Source: Prunus persica
Taxonomy: Eukaryota; Streptophyta; Magnoliopsida; Rosales; Rosaceae
Assembly (NCBI RefSeq): GCF_000346465.2
Contig: NC_034014.1
Location: 13,327,782 to 13,391,781 of the forward strand
Reading direction: 5' to 3'
Length of the DNA: 64,000 nucleotides
How positions within the stretch are numbered: the stretch's first letter is position 1; each line of letters opens with the position of its first letter. The position numbers and the translations under genes are program-made. Shown here piece by piece: positions 47,600-57,630 of this stretch. The notes under the pieces were generated by a model that saw only the letters and a list, made by a program, of their open reading frames with translations, searched no databases and was not told where the DNA came from.

Positions 47600-49023
47600 A
47601 CTGGATATCACTGGGGTTGAAGTTTTCTAAGAATAGTATTGAGCAATCTCACATATTTCTTGTTAAGTTCTAACTAACCTCACATTTTTTAAAGTTAATT
47701 ATGTTTATGGATAAAACTTAACCTCACCTAAGTTTTGTACAAAATTTGAATTTAATTTGTTTGGGTGGGTAACTTTATTCTAAATTGTAAAATTTGCATG
47801 AAAGTCAGTAGCATTGCAATTTGACATAATAATTTCGTTGGATGTTTAGAAGATGATTTATTGGAGCACGAAAACACAATTGCATAGGGGTAATGCAATG
47901 ACTAGTTTCTGTTTGTCAATTGGCATATGTGTTGGCATATTACTTTCCAATTGAGTTTGTTTGATATGACTAGCGAGAATGCAATTTCATATATGGTTCA
48001 GTAAAAATCAGTTTGATAAATGGAATATGAGTTGACATGTTATTTTTTGAGTTTATTCGATATGACTGACTAAAATTCAATTATATAGGGTTCATGCAAT
48101 TTGTTTCTATGATTTGGCAATTGTATATGAGTTGACATATGTTATGTGGTGAAGATTCCTCCATTGATTGACAACTATTTACGTAAGGTTTAAAGCACTT
48201 GGTTTGAAGTTTTGTAAGGGTAGTATTGAAGAATCTCATTTTATCTCTTGATAAACCCTAATCTTTTGTAAAATTAGTATTGCGTAATATGACATGTGGT
48301 TTGCTAAACCCTAACCTCACCACTTAAAGTTAATTTTTGAAAACGTAATATGAATTTAATTGTTGTGGGTGGGTAACCTTATTAAAAATTGTAAAATTGT
48401 CATTACAATCAGTAGGCTGAGAACAACCATTAAAAGTGTTTCGTGATGCCTCGAAATTATATTGGACATATAGAATGTGATATATTATAGCACGAACATG
48501 CAATTGCTTAGGGGTAATGCAATTTCATATCACCTAGTTGGCAATTGACATACTTGTTATTTTTCGATTGAGTTTATTTGATAAGACAACTTTTTATTTT
48601 GTGTGATATGTTATATTCTTGGATGTTCGAACTATGAAATGAGTTAAAAGATTTAAAAAAATTTGGGTGGTAACCTAATATGCATTTAATTTCGTTCACA
48701 TATTATTAAAAATTGTAAAATTTTCATAAAAGTGGATAGCATAAGAACAAGCATTGAAATAGTTGTGGATGCTTGAGAATTACGTTGAATGCGTAGAGTG
48801 AGATATATTGGAACACAAACATGCAATGACTAAGGGTCCTGCAATTTCATATCTCTTTTGGCAATTGCATATGAGTTGAAATGTTATTTTTCCATTGAGT
48901 TTGTGTGATATAGTCTAACAATTTGCATATGAGTTGACATGTTATTATTTTTGATTGAGTATATTTGATATGACAAAATAGTTTTCTTGTTTAATACAGG
49001 CTCATCATTAATTGGAATTATAA
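47600..49023. repeat. Degenerate repeats, probable subterminal part of a MULE
   Basis: Several diverged copies of a block of the form GGCAATTG(C/T)ATATGAGTTGACATGTTA...TTGAGTTTATTTGATATGAC, e.g. near 47930, 48010, 48110, 48540, 48860 and 48930. Before the Harbinger insertion a short frame at 49024 starts MVRKKSKVHNKGKNPNTTKD and could be the start of the interrupted gene. Confidence 0.5.
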
Positions 49024-49395
49024 AATGGTGAGAAAGAAAAGTAAAGTGCATAATAAGGGCAAAAATCCAAACACAACAAAAGATGAGTCAAAGACGGTGA
49101 TTAGTCGCAAGACTGGTTATTTCACTATCTATAAGAGCAACTCCACCCATTTGCCCCTAGCCATGGCAAGGGGGGAGCTAGGGCAGCCACTATTCACGTG
49201 AATAGTGGTTGCCCTTGCAAATAGTATTTTGTGTTTCCACCCATTGCCATGGTTAAGGGCAATTACTATTCATTTTTTTAAATTTTTTTCACAAATTTTT
49301 TTACCTCAATAATTAATTTACATAATATTTTCGGATAAGATTTTCGGGTTCCTACGTATCAAGACTATTCATAATCGGATAAAATTTTTGGATAA

Positions 49396-49615
49396 GATTT
49401 TTAGGTTCAAATTTCGGATGAATTTCAAAATTCAAATTTCAGATAAATTTTTAGGTTCAAATTTCGGATGAATTTCAAATTTCAAATTTCAGATAAATTT
49501 GGGTTCAAATTTCAGATGAATTTCAAAATTCAAATTTCGGATGAATTTCAAAATTCAAATTTCATACAAATTTAGGTTCAAAATTCGGATAAATTTCAAA
49601 TTTCATATAAGATTT
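49396..49615. repeat. Subterminal AAATTTC(A/G)GAT repeats of the Harbinger element
   Basis: TTCAAATTTC(A/G)GAT(G/A)AATTT repeats about seven times just inside the left end, upstream of the transposase. The same motif class is at 13459-13620 in the other element. Confidence 0.75.
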
Positions 49616-49757
49616 CATCCAATCAAATCAAGCCATGTGACATGTCTATCTTGCCAAAATTTTCTATAAAACCAGAAGCTCAGCTCATACCTCTCACACC
49701 ACATCTTTCTATATTTTCATTTATCAGAGTTTATAATTCATACTTAATTCATTCTCA

Positions 49758-51030
49758 ATGGAAGATTTTAGGAGATACTTGGAGAGGCAAGAGCGAGAAA
49801 CAAATGAGAGAAACCGTAAAGCAGATGAAATCAATGAGTTGCAGAGACAAGTCGATGAACAAGTTGTCATAGCAGTGGCTTTGCAAGATGAAGAGAACCA
49901 AGGTCGCCGCCGTGGTTCACAAGTCGGCCGCCGCCGGAATGTGGACAGACATAGACATTCTCGAGGTAAGAATCTTTTGGAAGATTATTTTATCCCAACT
50001 TCTTTGTACTCTGATGTTGATTTTCGAAGGCGATTTAGAATGCAACCCCATTTGTTCAATAAAGTCATGCATGATATTTGCAATTATGATGCATACTTTG
50101 TTTAAAAGTCTGATGCTGCTGGGGTTTTGGGGCTTCTTCCGGAGCAAAAGCTTACAGTTGTTATACGAATGTTGGCGTATGGAGCATCTGCTGATCATGT
50201 GGATGAGATTGCCCGGATGGGGAAGTCCATTACGTTGGAGGCTTTGGTAAGATTTTGTCAAGCAGTTGAAACTCTGTACACTAGGGACTACCTGCGTAGA
50301 CCTACTCCTAGGGACCTCCAACGGCTTCTACAAAAATTCGAAGCTCGAGGATTTCCAGGAATGATTGGTAGCATCGACTGCATGCACTGGCAATGGAAGA
50401 ATTGCCCAACTGCCTTGTAAGGTGATTACGGAAATAGAAAATGCCAAAAAAAGTATCATCCTGGAAGCCGTTGCTGGCTTCGACACATGAGTTTGGCATG
50501 CCTTCTTTGTAGTTGCTGGATTCCAAAATGACCTCAATGTGCTGGGTCAATCCCTGGTCTTCAACGATGTATTGAGGGGCCAAGGCCCCAATATCACCTA
50601 TCAAGTCAACAATATAATCTACCAGACAGGGTATTATCTAGCTGACGGCATATACTCGAGGTGGACCACTTTTGTCAAATCCATTCCGAATCCCTGATCC
50701 CATAAGCAAAAATTATTTGTTACCTATCAAGAAGGATACATGAAAGATGTCGAAAGGTGTTTTGGCATCCTTCAAGCTCGGTGGTTGATTATTCGAGGTG
50801 CAGCCCGTATGTTTGATGAGGAGATCCTCAGAAGCATTATGATGACTTGCATCATCCTCTATAATATGAATGTGGAGGATGAGTACGATTATTATGCTTT
50901 AGAGGTCTACGAACCGAATCTAATGAACACGGCCTTGACATGGATTTATGAAAGGCCCATGGGGCCAAGTGGAGAACCGTTGGTGAGGGATGGTCGTTTC
51001 TTGACCCGGATGATAGATCGATATACATAG
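49758..51030 (+). pseudogene. Harbinger transposase (DDE), four nonsense codons
   Basis: Starts MEDFRRYLERQERETNERNR (49758). DDE domain blocks: GMIGSIDCMHWQWKNC with the first Asp (about 50365-50400), VFNDVLRGQGPN with the second Asp, VERCFGILQARW with the Glu (about 50750). It ends near RDGRFLTRMIDRYT. Breaks: TAA 50103-50105, TAA 50418-50420, a +1 shift near 50443, TGA 50488-50490, TGA 50695-50697. From context the stops replace Gln, Gln, Trp and Arg, all by C-to-T or G-to-A changes. It would have recognised the TIRs and cut and joined DNA; it is now dead. Confidence 0.9.
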
Positions 51031-51428
51031 ATACAATTTTCTTATATTCATGAAATGCGTCAAGTTGACTTGATGGAGCATCTATAGGCGGTGAAAGGCA
51101 ATGAAGATGAATGATGGAGCATAGATGCCTTGGTTATGTTTTATTTAGTTATGGTTTGGTTGTGTTGTTTATTTATTTATTATGGTTTGGTTGTGGTTTG
51201 TTATTATTATTGTGCCTTGTTTGTAGTTTTTTATATTTTAATTTTGTTTTATTTGATGTATGGAATATGTTGAATAAAAAGTTATTTTATTGAATGCTTT
51301 GTTTATTAAATAAAGAAATCCAATACAAGTCATTAAGAATTACTACTACTAAAATAAAATACATGAATTACAACAACTTTAATAGAAAACATGAAAAATA
51401 CAAATACATAAAAGGTATGCCAACTAAT

Positions 51429-52610
51429 TTAATAGTTTCCATCATTTAACCAATCCGTGTTGCTAGGCCCATCATCCCGGAAAACTCTTCTTCTCATAAC
51501 ATCCCTTCGTTCTAGCTTCCAAAATTGTTTTGTTTCAGGGGATATATAGCTTGTATCCATCGCCATGGTTTCCCGATCCGTCTTGTCCATATATTTTTTG
51601 AGCAAATACTCCCTTTCTCGTGCATACTCGGCTTGAATTGCCATCTCGTTATCTTGACGTTTCTGCTCCATTTCAATTCTTATGTCGTTCTGTCTTGCCA
51701 TTTCCTCCAAAAACTTTGAATTATTATTGCTTGAATTACCTGCTTTCTTTGCCTTCCCAGCCTTTTGGCCAATGGGCCTCGGCTCCTTTTCGATGGGTGA
51801 GTCTTGACTCATAGGGGAATTGAGAGGTGAATCCGATGTCATTGAATCACGAAGTGGTGTCTCGTTTAACACAACGGCAGGACCCGTCGGAATAATTATG
51901 AAGCGTTTGCAATATTTTACCACCTCCCAACATTCATGATGGTTGAAACTTTTTTTGCCACCCCCGGTTGCACTGAACCACATATGTGCTTGAATAATCT
52001 ATTTAACAAAAAAATGGAAATGCAAGAAATATTTAAAATATATTAGATATGCAAGTAACAAAAAATAAATAAATAATGAAAATACAATTAACCTTACAAA
52101 TAAATTGGAAGTGCAAGAAATATTAAGAAACAATTGGAAATGCAAGAAATATTAACAATATATTGAAAATGCAAGAAATATTAACAACATATTGAAAATG
52201 CAAGAAATATTAACAAAATATTGAAAATGCAAGAAATATTAACAAAATATTTAAAATGCATGAAATATTAACAAAATATTTAAAATGCAATAAATATTAA
52301 CAAAATATATATATTAGGAGATTAAACTTAATAAAACAAAAATTACAAAATACTTACCTTGTTAGTACGATTTTCCCCGCTTCTATAGTTGTCCATCGCT
52401 TTTACTAAGGCATATCTCCATTTTTCCAATTCTTTATTGAGAATTTTCCACCTACTAGACAATGTAATCTCCGTACGAGTCGACCCCGAAATTTTTTCAC
52501 AAAATTCGGCATGAATTTTTTTTCCACATATGAAAAAATTTCATCTTATTGCCTGACACGGGACAATAAGAAACTTGAAGCCAAGCCTCACACAAGGAAA
52601 CATCTTCCAT
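51429..52610 (-). pseudogene. Harbinger ORF2, Myb/trihelix DNA-binding partner
   Basis: Two exons. Exon 1, 52610-52358: MEDVSLCEAWLQVSYCPVSG, then MKFFHMWKK and, after one extra A in an A run (8 instead of 7, near 52520), a frameshift; a donor AAG/GTAAGT follows at 52358. Exon 2, 51988-51429: MWFSATGGGKKSFNHHECWE through a Lys-rich spacer and a helical region (EMARQNDIRIEMEQKRQDNE) to the stop at 51429. This matches the NAM-associated C-terminal domain type of ORF2 proteins, which bind TIR DNA for the transposase. Exon 2 is still fully open. Confidence 0.85.
52113..52311. repeat. 29-bp tandem repeat in the ORF2 intron
   Basis: ATGCAAGAAATATTAACAA recurs at 29-bp spacing, six to seven copies. 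A diverged trace (TTTCTTGCA) occurs at the equivalent place in the 12456-13835 derivative. Confidence 0.85.
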
Positions 52611-53113
52611 GGTGCTCCACGCCCCTCCAGTTTCGATAGAAGAAGCTATCAAAATAAGGAATAAAATACAAGGTGAAAGAGAGGAAAATGTTGAGTAAAT
52701 AGTGAAAAATAGTAGAAGTATAATAAAATGTATGAGGATTGGTGTTGAAAGTGAAGGGTATTGATAGGTATTTATAGAAAAAAAATCAGAATTTTTTAGT
52801 ATTTTTTTAAATTTTTTTTTCATAATTTTATTGCAAAAAAAAAGCCAGCCGTTGGATTGGATTTAGAGAATCAGATCGGAGCGCTGTGGGGGTGACACGT
52901 GGCTTCTACCCGTTAGAGATTGCGTCGCACTAACGTCAACGCGACGTCGCGCATGACGTCACAACACACTGGCTCGACCTAGGGCTGAACTGGCCTTCGG
53001 GCCAGCCAGACTTCGTAGAACCCACTCCCAGCCCGGGCTTGGGCTCACCACTGGAACGACTTCTTTTTTTCCCCCTCGGCCTTGGGCTCAGCTCATCGGT
53101 GGAATTGCTCTAA

Positions 53114-54150
53114 GTGTTAAACGTCTCTTCTAGTATATAAAGTACTTTTTATGTGAATGTTTTAAATAGGAATATAAAGGGCGATGAACAAAAAATAGTG
53201 GAGATGATGGATACAAAGGTGATAAATTGGCAACAATACATTTAAATAGAGACATTACAGCTCACAACTTATAATGAATTGATAAAATTTTATTATTTTC
53301 TTCCTCAGACCAAGAAGGAAATCACTGATATATGGCAATAGTTGGATGCTACTCAGAAAGCAGAGTATGAACCTAAAAAACCTTCAAGGAACTTCTCGAA
53401 GAAGAGTTGTTTGAAGATAGCCACACGATGCAGTCCGAAGGATGTAAATGACACTATAAATGTTTTAAGTGATGAGAAAAAAGCAGTCATTGAAGAAATG
53501 AGATTTGTTTAGTTGTTGAAAATGAAGTGCGGAAAACTATCTCATTCAATGTGTCGTTTTTTGGTTGATAAACTGAATCCTTGTAAATCATCAATCGTGC
53601 TACATGAGAAAACACTTAAGATATCTGTGGATGACTTCGTGCGCATAATGGGTGTTAAGGATGGAGGAGAGGAAGTTGACTTCACTGGATCCATGCATGA
53701 GCAACACATTGTAAAGGTGTGAAATTCTTTTTAAATTGGGAAGAAGCTTTTAAAGAGTAATGAGTTGAAGCAGATGATGGTGGGGACAGAAGAAGCAGGT
53801 GACTTTTTCAAAGTTGGTTTTGCCATGTTTGCTCTATGCACGTTGCTATGTCCAACCACTTCTGTGTATGTGAATCTAAAATATCTGCTTCTGTTAAGAG
53901 ATAGCAAGGCAATAGCAAGGAAAAATTTAGCAAGTTATTCATTCAAATTTTTATTAGATAGTTTTAGGTCATTTAAGGAGAACAATCAAGTTTACATTGG
54001 TGGTTGCATGTTATTCCTTCAATTGTTTTACCTTGATGCTATAGCTCATGGTAGCGTACTTATGGATAGGCCTGTTCTACCATTCGCTGCGTGGGGGAAA
54101 GTAGAGAACAAAAAAAATGAAGAAGTGGCTACAAAAAAGAGGGGGGTTTG
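53114..54150 (+). pseudogene. Plant MULE-associated protein (PMD/Ulp1-type N-terminal region), broken
   Basis: Readable pieces: SHSMCRFLVDKLNPCKSSIV, ISVDDFVRIMGVKDGGEEVD (53513-53722); then GDFFKVGFAMFALCTLLCPT and YIGGCMLFLQLFYLDAIAHG (53765-54151). These resemble the N-terminal region of plant mobile-domain/Ulp1-fused proteins that travel with MULEs. A stop and frame change separate them. No peptidase catalytic motif is visible. The assignment is by general resemblance. Confidence 0.5.
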
Positions 54151-54151
54151 A

Positions 54152-55630
54152 AAGTGATAAGGTAGTTGTTATCACAATTAAATATAGAAGTCTTTGAGAT
54201 TATGCAAAAATAATGACTTACTTTGCTGAAGAGTTAAGTTCAATAAGAAAGGATATGGGCAACTTTGGTGGCCACTGTTGCTCGTATGGACGAATCGCTC
54301 TCCAAGGTTATTTATGAGTTATCATCAAAAAATGAAGAGAAAGAAATAACATTGCGCACTCCATGCCCTCATCAATAGGAAGTTAAACTGAATAAGGAAA
54401 ATGATAGCATATTTGATATGGGGGTGTGATGGGGGACAAGTAGACCCTGAAAATACTAAACCTCAAAAAAGTAGGCCAGAGAAACAAGATAGAACTCCCA
54501 ACGACCAAGGTGACAATGTGAAAGGATTTGCAAATCTTGATAAAACTTTGGCTCCCTCTGTTGAAGTCATCCGTGAGAGAAAGCATGCAAAACGACTTCA
54601 TAATGAGGTACGATGAGTATTGGTTGTAGCTTGTTTGTATGTGTTTTCATAATTTCACTTGTAAGTTTACATGTTTGGATGATGAAAATCATCGAGTATT
54701 TGATTTGCAGAAACATTGTATTATGGATTACGTTGTATTTTTATTTGGTTTTCTCCCAATGTAATAACAAAGTTAGATGTCCTTATTTTATGTAGATTCT
54801 ATCATCTAATATATGTTTGTTTCAGTTATATTGATTTGTAAATGCTATTTTGTAATGATTTATTGGCACTAGGATAAAATGGGTCACAACGACGTAAAAA
54901 TTTTGTTCATAGAGAATTGTGGTTCAACTTCAACAAAGGATCCGATAGTGACTCGTGCAATAGCGATAGAAAGTCGGGTCCCCACAAGAGAATTCCGTAT
55001 GAAGACTACAATGCGTTGAAAGCTAAAGCAAAGGCAAAACCTGACAAATAATTGCTCACGAGCAGATTATGAAGAGATTGAATGTCGGTCCATTCCGGAT
55101 GACCAACGATATTTCTGAAGATGATAGAGATCTACTAAGTTTTGCATTTTGTTGCAATCCATTGGATCCAAAAGCTTGGAGGTATACCCTAAACCAAATT
55201 TGTGAAAATAATTGTTATATGTGTTGTCATAATGATGAACATGACAAGTCTAGTAATCACCTTAGTTCCACTAGCCCAACGATCACCTCAATTCCACCAA
55301 CCCGAAGACGACGATGAAACAAGATTCAACAAAGCCTTAGATCATGAATAAGACCCACCACCAGATGAGCTATGTACCTACTCTCTCAATAGTTCCAGTG
55401 CAATGACAATGCTAGCAAAACGAGTTCTAATGGAGAATAAGAAGAGCTAAGATCGAGTTTTAATGAAGAAGAAGAAGTGTGAAGAGTGGTTTTCACATTT
55501 TTGGTTTTTACGTTTTCTCGTTCTAGCGTGGGTTTTTTTATATAAATATATTTTAATTTTAACTTATAATAACATGTTTTTAGGTTACCCCAAATTGAAT
55601 GTCGTAGATTAGCCTATATATGTTTTTCTC
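54152..55630. other. Decayed continuation of the MULE-associated region
   Basis: Short frames only, e.g. 54401-54616 and 55069-55317 (NVGPFRMTNDISEDDRDLLS), separated by stops. They could be later exons of the preceding gene. I recognise no domain. Confidence 0.35.
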
Positions 55631-55639
55631 AATTCAATG

Positions 55640-56480
55640 GTCTGTATCATTTGGTGTATCAATACAACAAAGGATTGTAGAAATTTCCTAGGATTAATAG
55701 ATGTATGTCTAAATCTAAAAAAGAACATGTTGATGATGCTAAAAAATCAGGAATACCAATTAAAGCCACTATGGAACTAATGAGTAGCTAAGTTGGGGGA
55801 TGAGAGAATCTTGAATTTTTGGATAAAGATTACTGAAATTACATACATAAAAAGAGAAAGACGAATATGGAAAAGGGAGATGTTGGTGCTATATTGCAAT
55901 ATTTTCAGAAAGTGCAGTTGGATTATTTATTTTGAACTTGATGAGGATGATATGATTGCAAATATATTTTGGGTTGATTCACGTTATATAAGTGATTATG
56001 GCATCTTTGAGGATGTTGTTTGCTTTGATACGACATATTGAACAAATGAATATGGTTGATCATTTGCACCATTTGTCGAGGTTAATCATCATAAGCAAAC
56101 AATAGTATTTGGTATAGCTTGTTGTACGATGAAATTGCAAAATCGTTTAAGTGGTTATTTGAGACTTTCCTTGAAGCGATGTTTGGAAAGCAACCAAAGA
56201 CGATTCTAACATATCGTTGCAATGGCTAACTCAATCTTACATGTATTTCCTGAAGCTTCTCATCGACTTTGTGTTTGGTATGTGTATCAAAATGCTGCTA
56301 AGAATTTAAGCCATGTTTTTCATGGATCATAAGAATTTGCTCTTGATTATAACGCATCTGTACGTAATCATGAGGATGAAAATGAGTGGTTATTAGCATT
56401 TTCAACACAAGAAAACTCTAATATGATGACAAGTTTGCAAGAAAAAATTTCTCTTACTCAACTACTTCATGTAGATATAT
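55640..56480 (+). pseudogene. FAR1/FHY3-type MULE transposase remnant
   Basis: Conserved order: [17 protein letters not shown] (55879), [29 protein letters not shown] with the first catalytic Asp (56010-56040), [37 protein letters not shown] and FPEASHRLCVWYVYQNAAKN. Two TGA stops directly follow CFDTTY (TY-stop-TNEYG-stop-SFAPF), where the family has Arg, i.e. CGA to TGA. Further stops and frame changes follow. It is the dead transposase of the surrounding MULE, or a dead FAR1-related gene. Confidence 0.85.
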
Positions 56481-57630
56481 ATGCTAAATTTACCTTATTG
56501 ACTTGAAATTTGGGTACTTTGTAGGAACAAGTACATATTGATTTTTTTTATTTCCCAATATAAATAAAGGGGTAAAGCATTGGGAAGTTGAGCAAGATCC
56601 TTTTGCATGTTTTGTTGGATTTTTGGGTAGTGCAACAAATGAAATATATTTGTTGCATTATACTTTTTTTTTTGTTGTAATTTTTTGTGCAGCCATAAAA
56701 TTTTAAAAGATGAAAATTGCACAAGTTCTTCTTCTTCTTGGCTCTTCTTCTCCATTAGTGCAATGATATTCTAAAACCAACATATGAAATGAGATCATAC
56801 TTGTACATTTTATGCATGGGAATTGAGTTAATAGTGATTACACATTTTGTTTGGATTGTGCAACATCATCGAATTGAAGGGTAAAGGTTGTACATGTACT
56901 ATTGTTGCTTAATTGGTGATAATGAAATGTGGTGACATTTTGGTTGCAAACCATAATATTGCCTCTCTTGTGCATGTTTAGAATTATGTTGGAATACTCA
57001 TGAGTTCTTCTTTCATCTCGACGCTTCCACAGTTGGACTGCTCTCTTTATCTTAATGAAAAACGTATCACTAGTGACCAAAAGAAAACCTAAAACCATAG
57101 CATATATTTAGAATTTTAAAAAAAATTAAAAACATGAAAACAAATAAAAGCATTTAACCACAACATATGTTAGACATTTCTTTGAATAGGTTAGCTGCAA
57201 CCTCTACAACCTCTACAACCTATACATTTAATTTACTTTAGCAAAAGAAATGAAAACCAATTAGCTTGCAAGGAGAGGAGAAAATTATATAACAACTGAA
57301 ATAACTTTTTACTTATTTATCAACATAAGTTTATTACAAGCAAACCACATTAATAAAACAAAATGAATTTCCACGTACTTTTTTTCACACCCAATTTGTG
57401 AAATTGACTCAACGTGCATGGTTGATGAGTGAAAAAAATTAAAACGTCACCCACCCAATCCACTATTCAAATGAATTTTCACACCGAATTAGTGAAATTG
57501 ACTCTTTTCACCCGCGGCCTCTCATCAACTCTCTCTCTCTCTCCCATTAGTCATTGAGTCGTTTCAGCGTTTCATTCTATTCTAGGGTTTCTTCCACCCT
57601 CTCTCCGCCTTCTCCAAATCCCCAAACTCC
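56481..57630. other. Intergenic and SERRATE promoter/5' UTR
   Basis: 56481-57160 has no gene. 57165-57630 should hold the SERRATE promoter. It contains a ~40-bp direct repeat (AAATGAATTT...TGTGAAATTGACTC or TAGTGAAATTGACTC at 57361-57410 and 57470-57506) and a CT run before TCTAGGGTTTCTTCC, a typical plant 5' UTR setting. Confidence 0.55.

Larger units (their letters stand above)
49135..53110. mobile_element. PIF/Harbinger element, both ends present, inactive
   Basis: TIRs: left GAGCAACTCCACCCAT, right (reverse complement) GAGCAATTCCACCGAT, 14 of 16 identical. TAA on both sides (49132-49134 and 53111-53113) is the family's 3-bp target duplication. It is 3976 bp long with the usual two genes in convergent order: transposase (+) and Myb/trihelix-type ORF2 (-). 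Both genes are broken. The element interrupts an older dead MULE region. A relative lies at 12456-13835. Confidence 0.93.
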
